Source: Bryobacteraceae bacterium
Lineage (GTDB): Bacteria; Acidobacteriota; Terriglobia; Bryobacterales; Bryobacteraceae
Direction: 5' to 3'
DNA: 22,339 nucleotides
Assembly (NCBI GenBank): GCA_030044325.1
Contig: JASHWA010000245.1
Coordinates: 1-22,339 of the forward strand
The notes below the pieces were generated by a model. That model searched no databases and was not told where the DNA came from. It was given only the letters and a program-made list of their open reading frames with translations. A program made the position numbers and the translations under genes. Of this stretch, positions 1 through 7,025 are shown one piece after another (position 1 is the stretch's first letter; every line of letters begins with the position of its first letter).

Positions 1-2
1 CC

Positions 3-1622
3 GTCGCCAGCAGCTCGCATCCATTGGTTACCGAAACGATGATCGAAACGCTGCGCGCGGGCGGAAATGCCGCGGACGCGGCGACGGCGGGCGCGCTGAT
101 GAGCGCCACGGTCGAGCCGCAGATGTCCACTCACGGCGGGAGCGTAATCATGCTGTATTGGGACGCAAAAACCTCAAAAGCATACCAGCTGCAGAGCACG
201 GGCCGTTTGCCGTCCGGATTGCCGCCGTTTCGACCCTTGCCGGCGGGATTGGGAGGATTCTCTTCGCCGCAGGACCGGCCATCGATGGCGGCATGCATTC
301 CCGGTTTCATTCCGGGCCTCGCCGCGGCGCACACGCGGTTCGGGTCGAAACGCTGGAGCGATCTATGCCAGAACGCGATTCATTGGGCCGAGGAAGGCCA
401 TCCGGTTTCGTCTTTCGAATTCGCGCAGTTGAGTTTCGACGCGCCGTATACCACGTATTTTCCAAGCAGCCGCGAGGTTTTCACGCCGAGCGGCTTTTTC
501 CCGCAGGTGGGCGAACCTTTCCGCAACCCGAAGCTCGCCGCGACGCTGAAGCGCCTGGCCGCGGAGGGTCCCGATTATTTCACCAAAGGCGATTGGGCGA
601 AGCATTTTGTCGCGGAAGCGAACCGGCTTGGCTGGAAGATTGATATGGCGGAAATGGCCGCCGTGCCGCCGCGCTGGGTGGAGCCGCTGCGCTATCGTTT
701 TCGCGATCAGGAGATTGTCCAGCTCAACCTTCCCGAACGAACCGGGATGGTTTCGTCGATGTTTCTGGGGGTTCTCGAACAGTTGGGGATTGGGAAAATG
801 GGGCACTACAGCGAATCGCCGGAGTCGCTTTACTACATGGCGCACGCGCTCCGATGGGCGAGCTGGGAAGTGGGGATGCTGCGCGATCCGCAGCTCTTTG
901 ATTCTCCCGTCGAGCTGGTTTTATCGAAAGAGAAGCACCAGATGATCGCCGAGATGATTCGCCGTACGCGGCCGAAGATCGATTTGACCGAGCACGTACG
1001 GCTGATCTCGGGAAATCCGGCGCTGGCGGCCGCGGGCATGCCCACGGCGGGAGCCTCCACGCCGCCGGCGAGCGCGGGGAGTTGCGAGCTGAGCGTCGCC
1101 GACAGCCAGGGCAACTGGTGCCAACTCCTGAACACGATCGCGAGCAGCGGCATGCCGGGCATTGCAATCGACGGCGTGCCGATGTCGGGCACGGCGGCCG
1201 ATTGGGGTCTGGACGCGATGTTCGCCGGCTTCCTGACGGGTCACGGGATGCTGACGTTCATCACCGGCAGCACGCTTCTGGTGAAAGATGGCGAGCCGTG
1301 GCTGGGGATGGGAACGCCGGGAACGCCACATTATACGGTGCCGCAGGTGCTCGCCAACCTTCTTGAGTTCGGAATGGAGCCCTATGAAGCCTCAGCCGCG
1401 CCGCGGTTTTGGCCGCTGCACGAAAACTACACGCTCGAAATCGAGTCGCGCGTTTCGCCGTCGCTTGCGGGCGGAATGGCGAAGCTGGGCATTGCGGTGA
1501 AGCCCCTTCAGATGCACGATTTTCACATGGGCTCGTTCCAGATCTCGTGGCGCGATCCAAAAACCAGGCGCCTGAACGCGAGCGCCGATCCGCGACGCTG
1601 TGGGAAAGCTGACGGCGTTTGA
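3..1622 (+). CDS. Gamma-glutamyltransferase-like Ntn-hydrolase (5' end missing)
   Basis: This is a gamma-glutamyltranspeptidase family protein, whose members cleave gamma-glutamyl amide bonds such as glutathione in the periplasm or outside the cell. The frame is already open at base 3 and reads VASSHPLVTET followed by RAGGNAADAA, the usual GGT N-terminal signature, so the true start and signal peptide lie upstream of the window; the TTG at 24 is internal. The small-subunit start is recognisable as SCELSVADSQGN, where the autocatalytic Thr of ordinary GGTs is Ser (codon 1080-1082). The late GMGTPGTPHY replaces the GSPGG oxyanion motif, and the substrate-binding Arg in the RETAP-like motif is not obvious (QLQSTGRLP). 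The fold is intact to the normal C-terminus with a TGA stop. Family is clear; substrate is uncertain, and it may be an amidase or hydrolase rather than a classical transferase. Confidence 0.85.
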   Translation, partial: VASSSHPLVTETMIETLRAGGNAADAATAGALMSATVEPQMSTHGGSVIMLYWDAKTSKAYQLQSTGRLPSGLPPFRPLPAGLGGFSSPQDRPSMAACIPGFIPGLAAAHTRFGSKRWSDLCQNAIHWAEEGHPVSSFEFAQLSFDAPYTTYFPSSREVFTPSGFFPQVGEPFRNPKLAATLKRLAAEGPDYFTKGDWAKHFVAEANRLGWKIDMAEMAAVPPRWVEPLRYRFRDQEIVQLNLPERTGMVSSMFLGVLEQLGIGKMGHYSESPESLYYMAHALRWASWEVGMLRDPQLFDSPVELVLSKEKHQMIAEMIRRTRPKIDLTEHVRLISGNPALAAAGMPTAGASTPPASAGSCELSVADSQGNWCQLLNTIASSGMPGIAIDGVPMSGTAADWGLDAMFAGFLTGHGMLTFITGSTLLVKDGEPWLGMGTPGTPHYTVPQVLANLLEFGMEPYEASAAPRFWPLHENYTLEIESRVSPSLAGGMAKLGIAVKPLQMHDFHMGSFQISWRDPKTRRLNASADPRRCGKADGV

Positions 1623-1765
1623 GCCGGTGTATTCCGGGTGTATTCAGCCTGCCATCAGGAATCGGGCTGCGGCTGGCAGCACCGTTCCGGGCCGATCGCG
1701 AAATTGGTCCGCCGCGCCCGATGAAGGGCGTGTGGATGGTGGCAGGAACCGATCACATTCGGAGC

Positions 1766-1794
1766 TTGCACAGGTTTCAACGGGACAGTATCTT
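1766..1794 (+). promoter_or_regulatory. Sigma70-like promoter for the 1820 gene
   Basis: TTGCAC (1766-1771) and TATCTT (1789-1794) are separated by exactly 17 bases, matching a vegetative -35/-10 pair. The expected transcript start is near 1801, giving a leader of about 20 nt that contains the GAGGAAAGG ribosome binding site before the ATG at 1820. It is the only promoter in the window where both hexamers are convincing. Confidence 0.6.
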
Positions 1795-1819
1795 AGGAAA
1801 GGCTGCGAGGAAAGGTCCT

Positions 1820-2821
1820 ATGACTCGAACATTACTTGCGTGCGCGGGTGTAATCGTTCTGACGTTTGCCGGGCAGGCGCAAAACACCGCCTCGAAGGCA
1901 AAAGCGGTTTCCTCCTCGATTCCGAAGGCGCCGGATGGTCATCCCGACTTGCAAGGGTACTGGACCAACGCCACGATCACTCCCCTGGAGCGTTCATCGG
2001 AATACGGGGGCAAGCTCACCGTCTCGGATGCCGAAGCGGCGGTATTCGAAAAGAAGCAAACTCAGGATCTCAAGGACGAGGACGGCCAATCCGACGGCCC
2101 GCTTCTGCGCGCGACGGGGTCCTCGGGGACAGGCGGATACAATGCCTTGTTCATCGATCGCGGTTCAGAGTTCGCGCGCGTGGACGGGTTGAAGCGGACG
2201 TCGCTGATCATCGATCCGCCTGACGGAAAGGTTCCACCGACCACTCCGGAAGCGCGGCGGCGTATGGCGGGCCTTTTCCGCAACTTCAACAATTACGACA
2301 ACGTGAAAGTGCGTCCGCTTTCGGAGCGATGCATCATCGGATTCGGCTCTACTTCCGGTCCGCCCATGATGCCCGACTATTTTTATAACAACAACTATCA
2401 GATCGTCCAGACTCCCGAGACGATCATGATCATGGTCGAGATGATTCATGATGTGCGCGTGATTCGCATGAACGGCCGACACGAACCATCCAGCATCAAG
2501 AGGTGGCTGGGCGATTCCATCGGGCACTGGGAGGGCGACACGCTGGTGATCGAAACCACGAATTTCCGGGAAGACAACGCGTTTCATGGGGCGTCGGAAA
2601 ACCTGCGCGTGACCGAGCGCCTCCGCCGCATCAACGCCGGCACAATTCTGTATCGAGCCACCATGGATGATCCTTCCACGTGGACCAAGCCATGGACCAT
2701 CGAGTATCCGTTCCTGGCGACTCAGGGTCCGATCTTCGAGTACGCCTGTCATGAGGGTAACTACGCGATGGAGGACATCCTCGGCGGCGCTCGGCGGATG
2801 GAAACCAAGGCGCAGAAGTAA
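1820..2821 (+). CDS. Secreted acidobacterial-type hypothetical protein
   Basis: A protein of 333 residues and unknown function. The first 21 residues (MTRTLLACAGVIVLTFAGQAQ) form a Sec-type signal peptide with cleavage expected after the QAQ segment. The mature part opens with APDGHPDLQGYW, then a middle containing NNNYQIVQTPE, and a C-terminal half with GDSIGHWEGDTLVIETTNF and a DPSTWTKPW segment. I associate this set of motifs with a large family of secreted proteins in Acidobacteriota, often present in many copies per genome, with no function known to me. The ATG at 1820 is chosen because GAGGAAAGG sits just upstream and the signal peptide begins there; an in-frame extension upstream to 1619 has no ribosome binding site and lies across the promoter. 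It is transcribed from its own promoter, downstream of the GGT-like gene. Confidence 0.75.
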   Translation: MTRTLLACAGVIVLTFAGQAQNTASKAKAVSSSIPKAPDGHPDLQGYWTNATITPLERSSEYGGKLTVSDAEAAVFEKKQTQDLKDEDGQSDGPLLRATGSSGTGGYNALFIDRGSEFARVDGLKRTSLIIDPPDGKVPPTTPEARRRMAGLFRNFNNYDNVKVRPLSERCIIGFGSTSGPPMMPDYFYNNNYQIVQTPETIMIMVEMIHDVRVIRMNGRHEPSSIKRWLGDSIGHWEGDTLVIETTNFREDNAFHGASENLRVTERLRRINAGTILYRATMDDPSTWTKPWTIEYPFLATQGPIFEYACHEGNYAMEDILGGARRMETKAQK

Positions 2822-2919
2822 ATCCACGGCTCGTTTTTCTTGGACGAAAACGTGGGCTCGCCGATTCGCTGTATTCCGGTGAGTGTCCCGGGTCATCCAG
2901 CGTAATTCGGCGCGCACAA

Positions 2920-2946
2920 GGAGGGCGGAGTTTACTCCTCGCCTCC
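2920..2946. other. Stem-loop in the 2822-2992 spacer
   Basis: GGAGG-gc-GGAG pairs with CTCC-tcg-CCTCC around a TTTA loop. It lies between the stop of the secreted protein (plus) and the stop of the DUF1801 remnant (minus), i.e. between convergent genes, so a transcription-terminating role is plausible, but no T-tract follows on either strand. The rest of the 170-base spacer holds nothing I recognise. Confidence 0.4.
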
Positions 2947-2992
2947 TGATCTGAGTGAGAAGTTCGCAGCATATGCCAACGTCGGGTTCAAT

Positions 2993-3205
2993 CTAGCGGC
3001 TGGCTTTCTTTGCGGCAGCGCGGCGCGGGCGTTGTTTTGCGGAAATCGAGCGGACGATCAGCTTTCCCGCGCCGGATCTCGCGAGCGGGGATTTCGCCTG
3101 ATCGAGGGCCGCGGTGATCAACGCTTCAACCTCGGGCTGTTTCAGCGTTGCGGCGGATTCGAGACGGATAAAGCGGTTCTGACTGCCCGACCTCATTCTT
3201 AACAG
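2993..3205 (-). pseudogene. 3' remnant of a DUF1801-family gene
   Basis: The minus strand encodes about 67 residues matching the C-terminal end of DUF1801 (YdhG-like) proteins. The signature pieces are SGSQNRFIRLESA, PEVEALITAALDQAKSPL, and a closing RSISAKQRPRR followed by a basic tail. Full-length family members are about 130-150 residues and carry an N-terminal half with a VYDNYN-type motif, which is absent here: reading upstream past 3205 the sequence no longer resembles the family and hits a stop at 3242-3244. The ATG at 3194-3196 falls inside the conserved region and has no ribosome binding site, so a translated stub is possible but a functional protein unlikely. The break coincides with the 5' loss of the neighbouring nuclease gene. 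Family recognition is from memory of its C-terminal motif. Confidence 0.65.
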
Positions 3206-3215
3206 GACAGGGTGG

Positions 3216-3521
3216 GCGCGAGTTTCAACTCTAGGGAAGTCTCAAGAGGGAATCGACCTGGCGGTCCGAAACCAGACAGCCGACGAGACCGCCTACGTCC
3301 AGGTGAAGAGCTCTGCGACGCAGGCGGACTTGAACAAGCACATCGCAGACTTCTGTAGGCAGCGCGGACAGTACTCACGGATGATTTTCGCTGTCCACTC
3401 GCCCGGCGGAGAGTTGAGGGCGCCAGCAGATCAGCCCGTGCAGGTGTGGGACTGTGAACGCGTCGCCGAGCTTGTGGTTTACTTGGGTCTCGGCGAATGG
3501 GCCGAGAGCAGGCTTGCCTAG
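3216..3521 (+). pseudogene. 3' remnant of a PD-(D/E)XK nuclease gene
   Basis: The plus frame reads EGIDLAVRN, then AYVQVKSSATQADL, FCRQRGQYSRMIFAVHSP and a short tail ending at TAG. A conserved Asp (codon 3255) followed about 15 residues later by Q-x-K (3300-3308) is the catalytic pattern of PD-(D/E)XK restriction-type nucleases, and the VKSSATQADL segment resembles restriction endonuclease-like proteins. The N-terminal part is missing: the frame is open only from 3183 (stop TGA at 3180) and contains no ATG, GTG or TTG before the GTG at 3303, which is already past the catalytic Asp. It therefore looks like a decayed defence or mobile-element gene. The reading frame itself is undamaged, so the loss is probably recent or the stub is harmless. 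Confidence 0.6.
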
Positions 3522-3621
3522 GCGCGGAGTGTTTGACGTTACGCTGCGAGAAGACCGCGTAGTGAAATGCCTCTAGCGGCGACGCGCGAGTGGTTTGGTA
3601 CGCTGAAGCGTAGGCACCGAG

Positions 3622-3885
3622 ATGGCAAATAACGGCAACGGTTTCGAAAGAATCGAACGCACTCTTCAGGAGATCGCGGCGCGACAGCAGGAGATGGCGG
3701 CGCGCCAGCAGTACCACGACGAAGCATTCGAGCGGTTTGATGCGGAAATGAAGCTCGTCAGGGAAGCGATTTCTGCCAATGCCCAAGCCATCGCCATCAA
3801 TGCAGAGCACATTCGTGCGCTGGTACGCGTCGCTGAATTGCACCATGAACGCCTGAATCGCCTCGAAGGCGATCAACCCGAGTAG
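3622..3885 (+). CDS. Small coiled-coil protein
   Basis: An 87-residue protein, highly charged and almost wholly alpha-helical by composition. Residues 8-35 carry heptad-like ERTLQEIAARQQEMAARQQ, and residues 45-83 continue as VREAISANAQAIAINAEHI then LHHERLNRLEGD, a pattern typical of short dimeric or trimeric coiled coils common in genomes rich in mobile or defence genes. There is no signal peptide, membrane segment or cysteine. The ATG is preceded by a weak GGCACCGAG and, about 18 nt upstream, by TGG-TACGCT (3596-3604), which resembles an extended -10. Function is unknown. It follows the nuclease remnant by 100 bases, so it could be a leftover partner of it, or an independent gene. Confidence 0.6.
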   Translation: MANNGNGFERIERTLQEIAARQQEMAARQQYHDEAFERFDAEMKLVREAISANAQAIAINAEHIRALVRVAELHHERLNRLEGDQPE

Positions 3886-3898
3886 CTGTACCCGCCCT

Positions 3899-3907
3899 TG
3901 TTATCCT
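3899..3907 (+). promoter_or_regulatory. Extended -10 for rimO
   Basis: TG-T-TATCCT ends five bases before the TTG start of rimO, and no Shine-Dalgarno sequence lies between. The geometry predicts a transcript beginning at or within a base or two of the start codon, i.e. a leaderless mRNA. No -35 is evident, as allowed for extended -10 promoters. Confidence 0.5.
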
Positions 3908-3912
3908 AAAAT

Positions 3913-5280
3913 TTGAAAATTGGTTTTGTCAGCCTCGGATGCCCCAAAAACCTCGTCGATACCGAGGTCATGATGGGCCAGCTCACCTCTAACGGCCATC
4001 AGCTCACGCCGCATCCCTCCGATGCCGACGTGATCGTCGTCAATACCTGCAGCTTCATCGATCCGGCCAAGCAGGAATCGGTCGATACCATCCTTGAAAT
4101 GGCCGAGTACAAGAAAACCGGCCGCGCGCAGAGACTGATCGTCGCCGGATGTCTGGTCGAGCGCTATCGCGCGGAGATTCAGAAGAATATTCCGGACGTC
4201 GATGCCGTGATCGGCACCAACGAGCTTGAAAAAATCACGGCGATATGCGAGGGCGTCACGCCGGGCGAAAATCCATTTGACGCCTATCTTTATCACGACC
4301 TGACGCCGCGCGTGGTCGCGACTCCGCGCCATTTCGCTTACATCAAAATTGCCGAAGGATGCGACCATCCCTGCACCTTCTGCGTGATCCCGCAGTATCG
4401 CGGCAAGTTCCGCAGCCGGCGCTTCGAATCCGTCATCAGCGAAGCCACGCGCCTGTTTTCGCAAGGCGTCCGCGAGATCAATCTGATCGGCCAGGACACC
4501 ACCTGCTACGGCGAAGACCTGGGAATGAAGGACGGCTTGGCCGCGCTTCTGGAACGTCTCGCGCAGATTCCCACGCGCGAAGAAAAATGGGTGCGCTTTC
4601 TGTACTGCTATCCCAATAAAATCACGCAAAAACTGCTCGATACGATCGCGGCTCACGATGCGCTCGTCAAATATATCGACATGCCGCTGCAGCACGCGAG
4701 CGCTTCCGTGCTGAAGCGCATGAAACGCGGCGCGCACGCGGAGATTTTCCTGAAGCTGCTCGATAAAATCCGCCGCACCATCCCCGGGGTTGGCATTAGA
4801 ACCAGCATGATCGCCGGATTTCCGGGCGAAACGGAAAAGGATTTCGAAATCCTCTGCGATTTCGTCAAAGCCGCGCGCTTCGACCGTCTCGGCGTGTTCT
4901 CTTATTCCGACGAAGATACGAGCGCCAGTTTTCATCTCGATCGAAAGGTCGACGCGCTCACGATATACAATCGCAAACGCCGCCTGATGGCGATCCAGCG
5001 CAAAATTTCGCGCGAATCGAATCGCGCGCTTGTCGGCCGTGAGCTTCCGGTGCTGATCGAAGGCCCCTCCGCGGATTCGGAACTGGTGTGGCAGGCGCGG
5101 CTCGCCACGCAGGCTCCCGAAATCGACGGCGTGTGCTACATCTCCGATCCGGGCGAGCAGCCGCTCGGTCAGGGCGAGATTCGAACAATGCGCATCACCG
5201 CCGCGCACGATTACGATCTGACCGGCGACATCGTGGACGTGCGCGCGGCGGAGCTGGTGCAGATCGGAAGTTTCGCATGA
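3913..5280 (+). CDS. rimO: Ribosomal protein S12 methylthiotransferase RimO
   Basis: This radical-SAM enzyme of 455 residues adds a methylthio group to the conserved Asp of ribosomal protein S12. The N-terminal MTTase domain has its three auxiliary-cluster cysteines at C10 (SLGCPKN), C46 (NTCSF) and C80 (AGCLVER). The radical-SAM cluster motif is C150-x3-C154-x2-C157 (EGCDHPCTFC), and the last 70 or so residues form the TRAM domain. SLGCPKNLVDTE and GQDTTCYGEDLG are RimO-type and separate it from MiaB. The start is TTG at 3913 because MKIGFVSLGC is the family N-terminus and no ATG is available; there is no ribosome binding site, but an extended -10 ends 5 nt upstream. A REP-like spacer separates it from yacG. 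Confidence 0.95.
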   Translation: MKIGFVSLGCPKNLVDTEVMMGQLTSNGHQLTPHPSDADVIVVNTCSFIDPAKQESVDTILEMAEYKKTGRAQRLIVAGCLVERYRAEIQKNIPDVDAVIGTNELEKITAICEGVTPGENPFDAYLYHDLTPRVVATPRHFAYIKIAEGCDHPCTFCVIPQYRGKFRSRRFESVISEATRLFSQGVREINLIGQDTTCYGEDLGMKDGLAALLERLAQIPTREEKWVRFLYCYPNKITQKLLDTIAAHDALVKYIDMPLQHASASVLKRMKRGAHAEIFLKLLDKIRRTIPGVGIRTSMIAGFPGETEKDFEILCDFVKAARFDRLGVFSYSDEDTSASFHLDRKVDALTIYNRKRRLMAIQRKISRESNRALVGRELPVLIEGPSADSELVWQARLATQAPEIDGVCYISDPGEQPLGQGEIRTMRITAAHDYDLTGDIVDVRAAELVQIGSFA

Positions 5281-5290
5281 ATGTATTAAA

Positions 5291-5342
5291 CCGCTCCCTT
5301 CGGTCGCGGCTCGGGGTCCGGGTCATCGCGCGCGACGAGCCG
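5291..5342. repeat. REP-like dyad element between rimO and yacG
   Basis: The spacer contains CCGC-N11-GCGG (5291-5309), a CCGCTCCCTTCGGTCGCGG core of a type I have seen as an interspersed repeat in acidobacterial and other high-GC genomes, overlapping a perfect 7-bp inverted repeat CGGCTCG (5307-5313) / CGAGCCG (5336-5342). The position between genes and the nested hairpins fit a REP-like element. Copy number cannot be judged from one window. Confidence 0.5.
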
Positions 5343-5364
5343 GCACCAAGAGGAGCGATAAAAC

Positions 5365-5523
5365 GTGAAATGCCCGATCTGTAAGAAAGAAGTTCAGCTC
5401 ACCGATCCCTTCGCCCCCTTTTGCAGCGAACGCTGCAAGCTGATCGATCTGGGCAACTGGGCGTCGGGAGAATACGTCATCTCGACTCCCGTGAAGCCCG
5501 CCGACGACGAAGAGGACGATTGA
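5365..5523 (+). CDS. yacG: Zinc-binding DNA gyrase inhibitor YacG
   Basis: A 52-residue protein with the four zinc ligands of YacG: CPIC near the N-terminus and CSERC about 17 residues later, followed by the conserved KLIDLGNWASGEY segment and an acidic tail. In E. coli YacG binds the GyrB C-terminal region and inhibits gyrase. The GTG start is supported by AGGAG at 5351-5355, nine bases upstream, and by the family N-terminus (MKCPICKK). Its TGA stop overlaps the TTG start of pgpA as TTGA (5520-5523), so the two are probably translationally coupled. The gene is easily missed because of its length and GTG start. Confidence 0.9.
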   Translation: MKCPICKKEVQLTDPFAPFCSERCKLIDLGNWASGEYVISTPVKPADDEEDD

Positions 5524-5978
5524 AGCTCGCCGCGCGCCTGATCGCGACGTGGTTTTACTGCGGCTACTCACCGCAGGCTCCGGGAACCGTCGGCTCCGCC
5601 GCTGCGATTCTCATCGCCATCGCGCTCCATTCCTATCTCACGCCCGTCGAATTCGGAGTTCTTGGGCTTGTGCTCGCGATCCCCGGAATGTGGGCCGCGA
5701 ACGTCACTGCGAACGAACTGAAATTGAAGGACCCGCAGATTGTGGTGGTCGATGAAGTGGCCGGCCAGTGGATCACGCTCGCCGGGGCCACCGCGGTCAA
5801 CTGGACAGCGTGGCTGCTCGCCTTCGCGCTGTTCCGCATCTTCGATATCTGGAAACCCGCGCCGGTGCGCCGGCTTGAAAGTCTCCCCGGCGGGATCGGC
5901 ATTGTCGCCGATGATATGATGGCGGGAATTTACGGCGCCGCGGTGCTGTTCGCGCTGGGCCGGTTCCATCTATATTAG
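5520..5978 (+). CDS. pgpA: Phosphatidylglycerophosphatase A
   Basis: An inner-membrane enzyme of 152 residues that removes the phosphate from phosphatidylglycerophosphate to make phosphatidylglycerol. Recognised by YSPQAPGTVGS near the N-terminus, the DEVAGQWI motif, FRIFDIWKPAPVRRLE and the closing GGIGIVADDMMAG, all hallmarks of PgpA; three to four hydrophobic segments lie between. The TTG start at 5520 overlaps the yacG stop and is preceded by AAGAGGA inside yacG; a longer frame going back to 5421 would run through yacG and lacks family similarity. It works directly after PgsA, encoded about 9 kb downstream in this window. Confidence 0.92.
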   Translation: MKLAARLIATWFYCGYSPQAPGTVGSAAAILIAIALHSYLTPVEFGVLGLVLAIPGMWAANVTANELKLKDPQIVVVDEVAGQWITLAGATAVNWTAWLLAFALFRIFDIWKPAPVRRLESLPGGIGIVADDMMAGIYGAAVLFALGRFHLY

Positions 5979-5996
5979 AAGCAGCACTCTTTGAAC

Positions 5997-7025
5997 ATGG
6001 CTTTTCGGAAAAACAACGATTCGCGCCCGCAGATCCTGGACGTTTCCCCCTACGCGGCGATCCCCGGCGGCGAGTTTCAGATTCGCGGCAAGGGGCTCGC
6101 GTCCACCGCGCGCCCCCACGTCCGCTTCGGCGACGTCGATGCGCCGGTAGTGATCGGGTCGGATTCCTTCGTGATCGTGCGCGTGCCCGAAGGCGCCTCG
6201 GCGAACGAGCTCACCATCGGCGAAAATCAGCATTCGAGCACGCCGTGGACCTGCGGCATCGGCATCCAGGTCACCGACAGCGTGCACCCGGTTTCGAATC
6301 CCGTGATCGATCGCTACGGCAATATCTATACGACGTTCAGCGGATCGCCGGGGCAGAAGACGCCGGTTTCGATTTACAAGATCGATACCAATCACCGGTC
6401 CAAGCCGCTGGTGACGGAGCTGATGAATGCGACCGGCCTCGCGCTCGATCCCGAAGGCGTGCTGTACGCTTCCAGCCGGCACGACGGGATCGTGTACCAG
6501 ATTTCGCCCGCGGGGAATCTCGCAACCTACGTGGAAGGGATGGGCGTCGCCACGGGGATCGTTTTCGATCAGGATGAAAACCTCTACGTGGGCGACCGCA
6601 GCGGAACGATCTTCAAGATTTCGCGCCAGCGCCAGATTTACGTATTCGCGACGCTCGAGCCGTCCATCGCCGCGTATCATCTGGCCTTCGGGCCCAACGA
6701 TTATCTGTACGTGACCGGGCCCACTACGTCGAGTTTCGATTGCGTGCACCGCATCTCGCGCGACGGCCACGTCGAAAATTTCTATCGCGGTCTGGGCCGC
6801 CCGCAGGGGATGGCCTTCGATGCGAAGGGGAATCTGTACGTCGCTGCATCGCTCGGCGGGCGCCGCGGGGTGGTGCGATTGTCGGCCGACGCGCACGCCG
6901 AGCTGTTTCTTTCCGGCCCCGCGATCGTAGGCCTGGCATTCGCGCCGTCGAAATCTCTGGTGCTCGCCACCAATAATTCGATCTATCGGGTCGACGTCGG
7001 AATCGAGGGGCGCAGGATTCCTTGA
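5997..7025 (+). CDS. IPT/TIG domain plus NHL-type beta-propeller protein
   Basis: A protein of 342 residues. Residues about 12-85 form an IPT/TIG immunoglobulin-like domain (PQILDVSPYAAIPGGEFQIRG onward). The remainder contains repeated NHL/SMP-30-like blades such as NPVIDRYGNIYTTF, GLALDPEGVLYASS, GIVFDQDENLYVGD, HLAFGPNDYLYVTG and GMAFDAKGNLYVAA, about five to six blades, i.e. a beta-propeller. No signal peptide or membrane anchor is visible at MAFRKNNDSRPQ, which is odd for a domain pair usually found outside the cell. I recall close homologues next to cinA in other Acidobacteriota. Start: ATG at 5997 or TTG at 5991; neither has a strong ribosome binding site. Its stop overlaps the cinA start (TTGA). 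Function unknown; a scaffold or lactonase-like role is only a guess. Confidence 0.8.
   Translation: MAFRKNNDSRPQILDVSPYAAIPGGEFQIRGKGLASTARPHVRFGDVDAPVVIGSDSFVIVRVPEGASANELTIGENQHSSTPWTCGIGIQVTDSVHPVSNPVIDRYGNIYTTFSGSPGQKTPVSIYKIDTNHRSKPLVTELMNATGLALDPEGVLYASSRHDGIVYQISPAGNLATYVEGMGVATGIVFDQDENLYVGDRSGTIFKISRQRQIYVFATLEPSIAAYHLAFGPNDYLYVTGPTTSSFDCVHRISRDGHVENFYRGLGRPQGMAFDAKGNLYVAASLGGRRGVVRLSADAHAELFLSGPAIVGLAFAPSKSLVLATNNSIYRVDVGIEGRRIP

Noticed and set aside
1619..1819. N-terminal extension of the secreted 1820 protein
   Set aside because: The extension overlaps the GGT stop and the promoter, has no ribosome binding site, and would bury the clear signal peptide at 1820.
3901..5208. Long open frame of 435 codons antisense to rimO
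   Set aside because: It is a mirror of the rimO codon pattern in high-GC DNA: no family resemblance, very rich in Arg, His and Asp, and no ribosome binding site. rimO has unmistakable motifs over the same span.
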